Of a DNA stretch of 18,842 nucleotides, positions 5,897-13,288 are shown piece after piece (the stretch's first letter is position 1; every line of letters begins with the position of its first letter). This DNA is from Microcaldota archaeon. GTDB taxonomy: Archaea > Micrarchaeota > Micrarchaeia > Micrarchaeales > CABMGC01. Location of the stretch: positions 1 through 18,842 of the forward strand of contig JAJYXH010000069.1 of NCBI GenBank assembly GCA_021791075.1. Reading direction: 5' to 3'. The notes under the pieces were generated by a model. That model was not told the origin of the DNA and ran no database searches. It saw only the letters and a program-made list of their open reading frames with translations. The position numbers and the translations under genes are program-made.

Positions 5897-7355
5897 CGCA
5901 GTCAAACGCGTCATCGGTTGTTTGGTGGGTATATTGAAGGGAATCGTAACATGCTCCAAGAACGCCGGGAAGGAGAACGCGCGCTATTATCTTATTGATC
6001 CGGATGCTGGATATTCGATAATGGAGTTCAAGAGCCCGCTGGTCTTTAAGCCGGCGGAGCACATCGTGAGCGAAGACTTTGGGGATATCGTGCATACCGC
6101 GGACATCAGCGACGGAACAGGCGAACTCGACATGCTCTCTGCGGCCGTTGGCCGCAATATCGGCAAGGAGATCTACGGAAAGGCCTACAAGGGAGGAGTG
6201 CCAGAGATAGACGCCGTTACCGAGAGGATGTGGGGCGCGTTCCGCTGGTCCGGGAATCTCCTTCTGAGAAAGCTGGCTTATGCCGCCCCAATAATAATCA
6301 GGTTCCATAACGACGCGGATGGGTCCGGAGGGGCTTACGGACTCTATGCCTCGCTGCGGGACCTTGCGGGAAGAGTCGCTGGGCTCAACTATAGGCACAA
6401 TACAACATGGATCATGAATAATTCCGTCTCCTACGGCGCCTACGAGGCGAGCTCCGACATAATGATAGCGAACAACTACGAGTGCGTTGAGAAGCCGCTT
6501 CTGATCATAATAGATTTCGGCACGTCGTTGGAGAGCAATCCCGGCATCGAGCTGGTCAAGGACAGATTCGACGTGATCTGGCTGGACCACCACCCGATAG
6601 TTGAAGGTTTCAAGGGGCTTGACCTTGAGAACTACATAAATCCGTGGAACTTCGGAGGCGACTCGAACTATACCGCGGGGCTGCTTGCGTGCACCTTCTC
6701 CAAGACCTTCTCAAGGATAGATACAAGGGATATAGAGAATGCATCGCTCATCGGGGACTACAGCAACTTTTCAAGGCCCGGAGATGAAGGTACGGACATC
6801 TCGATGATACTCGACCTGCTCACGAGCGACATGAGGATCGCATTCGGTTCCGCTACGGGCAATCTCACGCCGTACGAGATAGACAAGGTGATCAGCGACA
6901 GCGCGAAGAGGAAGGAGCTTGCCGACTTTGCGAAGATGAGGCTTGATGAGGTGATGGATATCGCGCTCGGGTCATTGAAGAAGTATAATGCAGAAAAAGC
7001 CACGATCTACATGCTGGATTTCGAGGGCATCAGGGACGAGCAGTCGAAGTTCCCGCTTCCGGGCAGGTTCTCGTCGAAGCTGCTCGACAGGATAATCGGG
7101 ATGGGAAACGGCCCCGCAATAGTGGTCGTGCATTCCGGGAGATACGTCTCGATGCGGGTGCCGAGGGATTTGGAGGATAAGGTGGACCTTATCAAGGTCG
7201 TCGGGTCGGTGAAGGAGAGCCATGAGGAGCTCATAGAGGCGGGCGGAGGGCACAGGACCGCTTCGGGGATAAAGATTGCAGACGCAGCTGAAAAGTCCAA
7301 GGTGCTCAGGGAGATCGTCTCGCTGCTCAAGGCGCAACTTGCAGGAAGCGCGTGA
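5883..7355 (+). CDS. RecJ-like DHH/DHHA1 phosphoesterase (archaeal RecJ/GAN type)
   Basis: A DHH-superfamily protein of about 490 residues, probably a Mn-dependent single-strand nuclease or oligonucleotide phosphodiesterase. The core motifs are visible: motif I RFHNDADGSGG (about 140-150), an acidic strand LLIIIDFGT (motif II), the name-giving LDHHP (about 234), and the DHHA1 substrate-binding GGGHRTASG near 453. An N-terminal region of about 120 residues precedes the DHH domain. The start is unresolved. ATG 5883 overlaps the upstream gene by 14 nt and has no ribosome-binding motif. TTG 5934 lies 5 nt after GGTGG and gives MKGIVTCSKNAGKENARYYL, matching the spacing used by the FEN1 TTG start. 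It is probably co-transcribed with the two upstream genes. Archaeal homologues work with the replicative helicase or in RNA decay; which applies here cannot be told. Confidence 0.88.
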   Translation: MVIHDAVKRVIGCLVGILKGIVTCSKNAGKENARYYLIDPDAGYSIMEFKSPLVFKPAEHIVSEDFGDIVHTADISDGTGELDMLSAAVGRNIGKEIYGKAYKGGVPEIDAVTERMWGAFRWSGNLLLRKLAYAAPIIIRFHNDADGSGGAYGLYASLRDLAGRVAGLNYRHNTTWIMNNSVSYGAYEASSDIMIANNYECVEKPLLIIIDFGTSLESNPGIELVKDRFDVIWLDHHPIVEGFKGLDLENYINPWNFGGDSNYTAGLLACTFSKTFSRIDTRDIENASLIGDYSNFSRPGDEGTDISMILDLLTSDMRIAFGSATGNLTPYEIDKVISDSAKRKELADFAKMRLDEVMDIALGSLKKYNAEKATIYMLDFEGIRDEQSKFPLPGRFSSKLLDRIIGMGNGPAIVVVHSGRYVSMRVPRDLEDKVDLIKVVGSVKESHEELIEAGGGHRTASGIKIADAAEKSKVLREIVSLLKAQLAGSA

Positions 7356-7356
7356 G

Positions 7357-8307
7357 CTATATGCTTACGCCGAAATAGACCCTCATTATCAGTCCGAGCG
7401 CTATTGTCGCAAGAGATGCGCCTATCGATATGGCGATGGTCTCGGTTATCCTGCGTTTTATGCTCGTCGAGCTTATCACGGCTATTATCCCGGACGAAAG
7501 GGCCAGTACGATGACCACAAGCACTATCGCGGCGATTATTCCACTAAACCCCTCCAGTCCCAGTGCGAACGGTGCAACCGCGGTAAGTGCGCCTAGGAGG
7601 TAGTACACGCCTGTGTAGAGCGCCTCCTTTGAGGGCTTCGGCCTTGTCTTGCCGTCGCCCGGGCCCAGAAGCACATCGGACTTTGACGAGAGGTACGCAC
7701 CGCCGGCCATGGAGAGCGTCCCGGAAACCCCTATTATTACCCCTCCTATAACAACTATCATCGGAGACGTAGCAATGACCGCGAGACCCGCGACCGCGGC
7801 AAGGACCTCCACAAGACCGTCGTTCAATCCGTAAACAACGGACCTCACGTAGTTTACCTCGTGCTCGTAGATCTTCATCTCGTCGGCAAGCTCGCTCTCG
7901 TGCGTCCTCTCGTCCTCTATTATCTCGCTTATGACGCGCTTCTCCTTTGCGGAGAAGTTCACGCTCTTGAGCGACTTGATATAGTCTTCAAGCACCCTCG
8001 CCTCATCCTTCTCTATAAGCCTTGTGACGAAAGCGACTCCGAGTATATTCCTGATGACCTGGAAGAAGAGTATCTGGAGGCCCATCAGGGGAGGATTGCC
8101 GGGTTCGGCAACTCCGTGCTCGAGCAGTGCTCCCCGCCATGCGGCGATGTGGCCCTTCTCGCCTTTGGCCAGGTCGTTGAGAATCTTCTTCAGGCCGCGG
8201 TTCTGCTCGCGAGCGGAGAGAGAGGTGTAAAGGTAATAGTGAAGCACCTCAACATTGTAGAAGTAGCGCTCCATGCGCAGCTTTTTTCCCTCATTAACCG
8301 ACTTCAT
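7357..8307 (-). CDS. Ferritin-like/VIT1 fusion iron transporter (MbfA-like)
   Basis: 316 residues in two parts. Residues 1-150 form a ferritin-like four-helix domain with two ExxH ligand motifs (EKGH and ERTH) plus further helix glutamates (EVLHYYLY, ARVLEDY), the layout of a di-iron site. Residues about 155-316 form a VIT1/CCC1 domain of about five membrane helices, starting with the diagnostic VYGLNDGLVEVLAAVAGLA and including MAGGAYLSSKSD after helix 2. VIT1-family proteins move Fe2+/Mn2+ out of the cytoplasm; bacterial MbfA with the same fusion exports iron and protects against peroxide. A role in removing excess iron is therefore likely. The start ATG 8307 sits about 30 nt after the TATA block shared with the divergent PLD gene. 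It ends 1 bp from the convergent DHH gene. Confidence 0.9.
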   Translation of the reverse strand: MKSVNEGKKLRMERYFYNVEVLHYYLYTSLSAREQNRGLKKILNDLAKGEKGHIAAWRGALLEHGVAEPGNPPLMGLQILFFQVIRNILGVAFVTRLIEKDEARVLEDYIKSLKSVNFSAKEKRVISEIIEDERTHESELADEMKIYEHEVNYVRSVVYGLNDGLVEVLAAVAGLAVIATSPMIVVIGGVIIGVSGTLSMAGGAYLSSKSDVLLGPGDGKTRPKPSKEALYTGVYYLLGALTAVAPFALGLEGFSGIIAAIVLVVIVLALSSGIIAVISSTSIKRRITETIAISIGASLATIALGLIMRVYFGVSI

Positions 8308-8334
8308 GATCTCAGATTAGTAAATGAGGCGCAT

Positions 8335-8348
8335 CTATAAATATATTC
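8335..8348. promoter_or_regulatory. Shared TATA region between 8307(-) and 8365(+)
   Basis: CTATAAATATATTC reads as a TATA box on both strands (minus strand GAATATATTTATAG). On the plus strand its centre is about 25 nt before the ATG at 8365, which predicts a leaderless mRNA. On the minus strand the leader would be about 10 nt. Confidence 0.55.
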
Positions 8349-8364
8349 GCAAGGAAAGAGCATT

Positions 8365-8925
8365 ATGTTCTTCGGCGCGGGGAACCGCTCTTACAGCGGG
8401 AACGACAGCTACAGGCACATAGACCCACTCATAAGAGGTGGCAAGACCATTTACATAGTCTCCCCATACATAGACTCGTACTACGCAGCATTCATAAGAA
8501 GATACGCAGGTGGCAAGAGGTTCTACATACTCTCATCGTCGATGACCGACTCTGCAAGGAAGATCCTCGAATCGAAGGGCGACTCTCTCGGGATGTTCCT
8601 CTTCTCCGGAGTTGTCGCGGCCATAGACATTCTCGTATACCTTCTAGGCCTGCTCTCCGTTTACATAATACTCCTTTCGCTAGCAGCCATCGGTGCGCGG
8701 TGGATTGTCTTCAAACTCGCAAGCAGGAACAGGATAGTCCTGAAGGTGCCAAAAAGCTTCGTGCACGCCAAGCTCTACGTATCCGACAGGATGGCAATAC
8801 TCGGCTCCGCGAACCTCACGTACAAGGGCACGCACGTGAACGTTGAGCACATAGAGGTCGTGCACGAGCCGGACAGGATAGGGCGTTTGAAGAAGGAGTT
8901 CTGGAAGCTCTGGGAAGAGGCGTGA
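8365..8925 (+). CDS. Single-HKD phospholipase D-like protein with inserted membrane hairpin
   Basis: 186 residues. The C-terminal part carries one complete HKD motif: H134-A-K136-L-Y-V-S-D141, followed by GSAN (147-150) and the typical LTYKGTHVNVE. The N-terminal part has the matching first strand (KTIYIVSPYID, about 27-37). Single-HKD members such as bacterial Nuc and mitochondrial PLD6 dimerise to build one active site and act on nucleic acid or phospholipid. The odd feature lies between these: residues about 74-117 are hydrophobic and read as two membrane helices joined by a short turn (MFLFSGVVAAIDILVYLLGL and SVYIILLSLAAIGARWIVF). The helices split the PLD fold instead of sitting at its N-terminus, placing the catalytic face against a membrane. 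The gene ends directly against the convergent gene at 8926. Substrate unknown. Confidence 0.85.
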   Translation: MFFGAGNRSYSGNDSYRHIDPLIRGGKTIYIVSPYIDSYYAAFIRRYAGGKRFYILSSSMTDSARKILESKGDSLGMFLFSGVVAAIDILVYLLGLLSVYIILLSLAAIGARWIVFKLASRNRIVLKVPKSFVHAKLYVSDRMAILGSANLTYKGTHVNVEHIEVVHEPDRIGRLKKEFWKLWEEA

Positions 8926-9831
8926 CTACTGCTGCACAGTCCTTATCACTCCGGAGGCGAAGATGCGCGGAGAGTTCTGCCTGAGCAGCATGAACGGATC
9001 GCCGGGCATCAGCGAGAGCGGTTTCTCGAGAGCCATCTCTGCGCCATCCGGCTTCGCGATGACCTTTACGTTCGTGTGGGAGAAGTTGGAGACCAGCAGG
9101 TAGGTGCTTCCTTCCTGGATCTTCTCTCCGGACACGGGGCTTAACCTCAACGACGTGGTTATCCGCCTTGCCTTCTCTATCCTCTTCGATGCGAGCACGT
9201 CCCCCTTCTCTATCTCGCCGTGGTCCATGCCCTTCACCGCGAGACCGGCCCTCGTTCCGGGCCCGGCCTCCTTGACGTCAACATCCTGGCTCTGTATTGA
9301 CCTTACCGTGATCTCCTTTCCGGAACTGTGGTGCAGGGTATCGTGAACCTTTACAACCCCCGACATCACGACGCAGAGCACGACCGTGCCGATCCCGCTG
9401 ACGGGAAATGCCTTGTCTACATCAACCCTGACCGTATCGGACTGCCTCTCGTCCTTGAACTGCAGCAGCTTCTCTAGGAGCGCATCCTTTCCCACAATCT
9501 CGTAGTTCTTGAGAAGCCCGTTTCCTATGAGCTTTGAAATGTCATTCTCATCGGTTATCAGGACCTTCTTGTCCAGCAGCGACGCGGCGACAAGGGCCTC
9601 GCCGAGCTCCTTTCCGACCTGCGCGGTGCTGATCACTATCTGCCCCGATACCAGCATCGACTCTGCGATGCCGTAAGGCTTCTCCGCGGCATTGGTCGGA
9701 TAGAGCACGACTATCACGTCGTCTCCGATCTTCCTGTTGAAGTATGTGAGCCCGTTCACGGATCCCTTCTTTCCTATGAAGGATGCCAGCTCCTCACTGA
9801 GCGGCACAGATATTATGTGGTTCGTGGTCAT
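8926..9831 (-). CDS. SelB/EF-Tu-like protein lacking GTPase motifs (domains 2-3 with degenerate G domain)
   Basis: 301 residues. Residues about 138-215 match EF-Tu domain 2 of the archaeal SelB type: VDKAFPVSGIGTVVLCVVMS, then VKVHDTL, VRSIQSQDVDVKEAGPGTRA and GLAVKGMDHGEIEKGDVLAS. Residues about 220-301 match domain 3 (LRLSPVSGEKI, GDPFMLLRQNSPRIFASGVI). The first 130 residues occupy the G-domain position, but there is no GxxxxGK(S/T) P-loop, no DxxG and no NKxD, so GTP binding is unlikely. Archaea are known to carry EF1A/SelB paralogues of this kind without a clear role. Its ATG directly follows the TAG of the upstream gene at 9832, so translation is probably coupled and the two products probably act together. 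A tRNA- or ribosome-related scaffold role is inference only. Confidence 0.83.
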   Translation of the reverse strand: MTTNHIISVPLSEELASFIGKKGSVNGLTYFNRKIGDDVIVVLYPTNAAEKPYGIAESMLVSGQIVISTAQVGKELGEALVAASLLDKKVLITDENDISKLIGNGLLKNYEIVGKDALLEKLLQFKDERQSDTVRVDVDKAFPVSGIGTVVLCVVMSGVVKVHDTLHHSSGKEITVRSIQSQDVDVKEAGPGTRAGLAVKGMDHGEIEKGDVLASKRIEKARRITTSLRLSPVSGEKIQEGSTYLLVSNFSHTNVKVIAKPDGAEMALEKPLSLMPGDPFMLLRQNSPRIFASGVIRTVQQ

Positions 9832-10518
9832 CTACTTGAACACCAGGTCCAGCGTGCCGGAATAGCTGAAGTCAGGGGCCTTTATGAAAAGATCCATTAT
9901 GTAGCTGTCCTTCCTGTCGAGCTTGAGCGGCATCTTAGGGTCTGTGCTGACCAGCTCAAAGGGGGCGTTCAGTGATACTCCGCGGATAGCGTCGTTGAAG
10001 CTCATGATCTTGTAGAGCTGCACGCTCCTCTTGAAGATCTGGCCCTTCTGCATGTTGACAGTCATGGACGAGTTCTCGAGCTCGACCTTCGTCTCGCCGC
10101 TCGAGAGCGTTATCCTGCTTATGTTTATGTTGACCGTCTCCTTCGGCTCGTTTCCGAAGCTTATCGCAAGAGGGCCCTCGTAAGTCACGTCCGGGGCCTT
10201 TATCCTAAGCTTGAACATCGTCTTGGCCATGTACTCTATCTCAACAGGGGGCTTTGGCGAGACCTCGAGAAGCTGGAACGGGGGCGAGACGTCTATCCGG
10301 CCCAGCGTGAGCTTCGGGCCCTTGAGCATGTCCGGGAGCAGGTCATTGCCTATCTTGTTCTGGAACGGCAGGCTGATCTCGAAGACCCTGTCACCGACCT
10401 CCCTTCCCATGAGGCTGTGGGTCTCCCCCATGAACTTTATGTTTATGCTCGTTATGGTTACCTTTGACTTCTGGCTCTCGTTCTTGGACTTGCCTCTATT
10501 GAATATGCCAGGAAACAG
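9832..10518 (-). CDS. Duplicated beta-rich protein of unknown function, probable CTG start
   Basis: No family recognised. The protein is an internal duplication. The first half (KVTITSINIKFMGETHSL, then VSPPFQLLEVSP, FKLRIKAPDVTYEGPLAISF) aligns with the second (TVNINISRITLSSGETKVEL, then LNAPFELVSTDP, MDLFIKAPDFSYSGTLDLVF). Each half is mostly beta-strand with no signal peptide. This decides the start: the first ATG (10431) would cut off the first strand, and no ATG, GTG or TTG exists in frame between it and the upstream stop. A CTG at 10518 lies exactly 5 nt after GGTG and gives MFPGIFNRGKSKNESQKSKV, about 228 residues. CTG initiation is thus the best reading. The alternative is ATG 10431 (199 residues). 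The gene is coupled without a gap to the pseudo-GTPase gene downstream. Confidence 0.72.
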   Translation of the reverse strand: MFPGIFNRGKSKNESQKSKVTITSINIKFMGETHSLMGREVGDRVFEISLPFQNKIGNDLLPDMLKGPKLTLGRIDVSPPFQLLEVSPKPPVEIEYMAKTMFKLRIKAPDVTYEGPLAISFGNEPKETVNINISRITLSSGETKVELENSSMTVNMQKGQIFKRSVQLYKIMSFNDAIRGVSLNAPFELVSTDPKMPLKLDRKDSYIMDLFIKAPDFSYSGTLDLVFK

Positions 10519-10566
10519 GAACTCACCTATGCTATGTCTTGCTATTACCTATTAGTTTGCTACTTG

Positions 10567-10580
10567 TTTTTATAACCCTT
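10567..10580. promoter_or_regulatory. Shared TATA region between 10518(-) and 10605(+)
   Basis: The plus strand reads TTTTTATAAC; the minus strand reads GGTTATAAAAAC. For the peroxiredoxin the predicted leader is under 10 nt. For the minus-strand gene it is about 30 nt, leaving room for its GGTGAG motif. Confidence 0.5.
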
Positions 10581-10604
10581 TTGCCATAGTAGTACCGTGA
10601 TGCT

Positions 10605-11072
10605 TTGGTAGAGGCAGGCGAGAATGCTCCGAATTTCGAGCTCGACGGATCTGACGGCAGGAGCCATACGCTCAGCGAGTTTGAAGGAAGGTACCTTGTT
10701 CTCTATTTCTATCCCAAGGACGATACGCCCGGATGCACAATGGAGGCGAAGGGATTCAGCGGGAGCATTGATAAGATCAGGAGGATGGGTGCGGAGGTCG
10801 TAGGGATAAGCAAGGATGATACAGGGTCCCATGAGAAGTTCTGCTCCAAGTACTCGCTAAAGATACTGCTCCTCTCCGATCCAGGAGCGGAGACGATAAA
10901 GAGGTATGGTGCATGGGGAGACAGGGGAATATTCGGGGTGGGCACGCTGAGAAAGACGTTTGTGATAGACAGGGATGGAAAGATAGTCAAGGTCTATCCG
11001 AAGGTTCAGCCGCAGGACCATGAAAAGGAGATAATCGAATTTCTCAGAGGGCTTGACCCAGTCTCGGATTAG
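10605..11072 (+). CDS. Peroxiredoxin of the PrxQ/BCP family
   Basis: 155 residues, normal length for the family, cytoplasmic, reducing hydrogen peroxide and organic peroxides with a thiol donor. The signature is YFYPKDDTPGCTMEAKGF with peroxidatic Cys44. The common second cysteine five residues on is Lys49 here. The only other cysteine is Cys80 (EKFCSKY), 36 residues after the first, which is the spacing of atypical two-cysteine BCPs that resolve through helix 3. The start is TTG at 10605, chosen because MVEAGENAPNFELDG is the family N-terminus and a GTGAT motif with the usual 5-nt spacing precedes it. It is divergent from the beta-rich gene and 33 bp from the convergent glycosyltransferase. 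With the ferritin/VIT1 protein nearby it suggests iron and oxidative stress handling. Confidence 0.93.
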   Translation: MVEAGENAPNFELDGSDGRSHTLSEFEGRYLVLYFYPKDDTPGCTMEAKGFSGSIDKIRRMGAEVVGISKDDTGSHEKFCSKYSLKILLLSDPGAETIKRYGAWGDRGIFGVGTLRKTFVIDRDGKIVKVYPKVQPQDHEKEIIEFLRGLDPVSD

Positions 11073-11105
11073 TGTTGCCAGATCTTGCAGATAGGCGCCT
11101 TCTAC

Positions 11106-12188
11106 TTATTTCAGTCTGTATGACCTGCCCCTCCATTGGATCTCGGACATGCTGTTTGCAATCAGCAGATTTGATAGATAGATGAACGGCATTATCACTG
11201 TTATTAGGGCTATGCTTGGATCGCTTCTTCTTGCCCTCCGGTAGGTTCTCACTATGCTCCTTACCGGGTGAGCAAAGAAGATGAGGAATATCGGAGAGAC
11301 CAGCAGCGAGAGGAAGACCCCGGAGAGTAAGACGACTATCTCGGAGGAGTAGTAGACGAGTCCGTAGTAGAGATTCTTCCTGTACCCCAGGAGGGTGAGT
11401 GCGGTCTGCCTGTTCGACCACTCGAAGAACCTGGCGAAGTCGTCATCGGAGTTGACCCTTGGCTGGGAGAGCCTCGTGTACGCTATACCGAGACCCCTCT
11501 CCTTTGCTGCCTTAGTTATGCAGATGTCATCCGATATGGAGTAGTCAGTCCTCGTTCCAAGTTGAATTAATCTCTTTGTCACGAGGTCCCTGCGGAATGC
11601 GAGCGAACCTCCCCATCCGAATCTCGAAGAGGAAGACTCGAGAAGGCTCTCGCCCACGAACCCCCAGACCATCTTGACCCGCGACCAGAATCCCCCAACT
11701 GGATCGAAGTACGGGAACATTGTTGATATCCCGATGCTCTTGTCTGAGAGCGGAGCGACAAGCCTCTTGAGCCAGAGACCGTCGACCTCTATGTCGGAGT
11801 CAGCAATAACGTAGACACGATAGCCCTTGAACTTCCTGAGCGCGAAGAGTATCGCGTTCATCTTACCGCTTGCCCTTCCCACCAGCCTGTCCGAGATCAG
11901 CGGCTCTATGCCCGCATGCCTTATCTCTTTTAATGCCTCGTCGCCCCCGCTGTCCACGACGGCCACTACCTTGTAGTTTCCGTACTTCTGGCTCTTTATG
12001 GACTCTAGATTCCTTCTCAGCGTGAGGTCTCTTCCCCTGCAGGGAATTATTACAAGGGCCTTCGGCTCGAAGCCACTCTCCGGGTCTGGCTCGTTAGTCT
12101 TTCTCACATAGGACATGATGTCAAGTGAGAGCAAGAAGAGGAATGTCAGCGTTGCGAAAGCGATGTAAACGTCGAGTGGCAAGTTCAA
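11106..12188 (-). CDS. Membrane-bound family 2 glycosyltransferase (ceramide-glucosyltransferase-like)
   Basis: 360 residues. An N-terminal membrane helix (VYIAFATLTFLFLLSLDIMS) is followed by a GT-A domain: ALVIIPCRGRD for the nucleotide-binding strand, VYVIADSDIEVD with the DxD metal motif, YSISDDICIT as the acidic catalytic motif, and FFEWSNRQ near the usual (Q/R)xxRW position. About three membrane helices close the protein (SSEIVVLLSGVFLSLLVSPI, FLIFF, ALITVIMPFIYLSNLLIA), and the end IQWRGRSYRLK resembles the tail of GT21-type enzymes. The likely reaction is transfer of a sugar from a nucleotide donor to a lipid on the cytoplasmic face. The start is TTG 12188 (or TTG 12182), about 28 nt from a TATA block. 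The divergent AglH-like gene suggests a joint role in lipid-linked glycan synthesis. Confidence 0.86.
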   Translation of the reverse strand: MNLPLDVYIAFATLTFLFLLSLDIMSYVRKTNEPDPESGFEPKALVIIPCRGRDLTLRRNLESIKSQKYGNYKVVAVVDSGGDEALKEIRHAGIEPLISDRLVGRASGKMNAILFALRKFKGYRVYVIADSDIEVDGLWLKRLVAPLSDKSIGISTMFPYFDPVGGFWSRVKMVWGFVGESLLESSSSRFGWGGSLAFRRDLVTKRLIQLGTRTDYSISDDICITKAAKERGLGIAYTRLSQPRVNSDDDFARFFEWSNRQTALTLLGYRKNLYYGLVYYSSEIVVLLSGVFLSLLVSPIFLIFFAHPVRSIVRTYRRARRSDPSIALITVIMPFIYLSNLLIANSMSEIQWRGRSYRLK

Positions 12189-12212
12189 GATATCGGCCCG
12201 TATCCTGCATCA

Positions 12213-12222
12213 TTTTTAAGCA
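12213..12222. promoter_or_regulatory. Shared TATA region between 12188(-) and 12245(+)
   Basis: The plus strand reads TTTTTAAGCA and the minus strand CTTAAAAATG, 25-30 nt from either start codon in a 56-bp spacer. Both genes would have very short or no leaders and could be expressed together. Confidence 0.45.
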
Positions 12223-12244
12223 TAGAGCTTCCAATGTGTAAAGC

Positions 12245-13288
12245 ATGTATAGTACATTCCTGACGCTTATAATACCTGCAGTAATCTCTTTCGCGGTAAC
12301 CGTTATTGGCACGAAGTTCCTGATGGAGTACCTCTACGGGGCTGGGGTCATAGGCGAGGACCACAACAAGGGAGCATCGATAAAGCTTCCGAGCAGCGGC
12401 GGTGCTGCGGTGGCCTTCGGAGTTATAGTTGGCGTACTGGTATACACCTTCGGAGCGACGTTCATCTTCACGCCGGTGGGGGCCACGGTGGAGACGCTCC
12501 TCGCGGTGTCGCTCTCCATAATACTCATAGCATTCGTCGGCTTCCTTGACGATGTCAATGTCAAGGAGCGCAGGGTCCCCAGCACGGGAAGGAAGGACAT
12601 ACGGAAGGGGCTCAAACAGTGGCAGAAGCCGTTGCTCACCCTGATCGGAGCCCTCCCTCTGATGGCGATAAACGCCGGCGTGAGCAACATCGACATTCCG
12701 TTCCTGGGTGTCGTCTACCTGGGAGTAATATATCCGCTTATACTGCTTCCGCTCGCGATAATTTTCGTCTCGAATTCGTTCAACCTTCTCGGCGGGTTTG
12801 ACGGGCTTCAGCCCTGCACGTCGCTGGTTGCAAGCCTCGGGCTTCTTCTCTACTGCATCTTCTATGGCAACTACACCGGAGCGCTTCTCTCAGCGCTTCT
12901 CCTCTCTTCGATCCTGGCCTTCCTTCCGTTCAACACCTACAAGGCGCGGATACTGCCGGGGGACAGCTTCACCTACGCGGTCGGCGCCTCGCTTGTCGCG
13001 ATAATGGTGACAGGCCAGGCAGAGGCATTCGGCGTGATAATATTCATTCCGTGGATAGTCGAGTTCCTGCTGCACCTGAGGAAGGGTTTCAGGGTGAGCG
13101 ACCTTGGCATAAGGCAGAAGGACGGAAGCTTCAAGGCCCCTTACGGGAGGAGAATCTACAGCCTAACCCACTTGGTTATGAACATAAAGAATAAGCCAAC
13201 TGAGACTGACGTCACGCTTTACCTCTCAATACTCGAGGCCGGATTTGTGGTCCTGGCGTTTCTCCTAAAGTTTGCCGGGCTCCTGTGA
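12245..13288 (+). CDS. aglH: Polyprenyl/dolichyl-phosphate HexNAc-1-phosphate transferase (AglH/Alg7-like)
   Basis: 347 residues, about ten membrane helices, of the MraY/WecA/Alg7 superfamily. It transfers a HexNAc-1-phosphate (typically GlcNAc) from UDP to a lipid phosphate, the first step of lipid-linked oligosaccharide assembly. Motifs: FVGFLDDVNVKERR (DD metal site), SNSFNLLGGFDGLQ (the NxxNxxDG-like motif, here with Gly-Gly before FDG), and the archaeal/eukaryotic-type loop RILPGDSFTYAVGA. These resemble Alg7/DPAGT1 more than MraY. KAPYGRRIYSLTHLVM closes the last cytoplasmic loop. The symbol follows the archaeal N-glycosylation naming; the exact donor cannot be seen. The gene overlaps the histone gene on the other strand by 70 bp at its 3' end. 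The sequon-rich surface proteins in this window are plausible final acceptors. Confidence 0.88.
   Translation: MYSTFLTLIIPAVISFAVTVIGTKFLMEYLYGAGVIGEDHNKGASIKLPSSGGAAVAFGVIVGVLVYTFGATFIFTPVGATVETLLAVSLSIILIAFVGFLDDVNVKERRVPSTGRKDIRKGLKQWQKPLLTLIGALPLMAINAGVSNIDIPFLGVVYLGVIYPLILLPLAIIFVSNSFNLLGGFDGLQPCTSLVASLGLLLYCIFYGNYTGALLSALLLSSILAFLPFNTYKARILPGDSFTYAVGASLVAIMVTGQAEAFGVIIFIPWIVEFLLHLRKGFRVSDLGIRQKDGSFKAPYGRRIYSLTHLVMNIKNKPTETDVTLYLSILEAGFVVLAFLLKFAGLL

Noticed and set aside
5820..6593. 257-codon minus-strand frame opposite the DHH gene
   Set aside because: It is antisense to a gene with clear DHH motifs, and its composition is that of a shadow frame.
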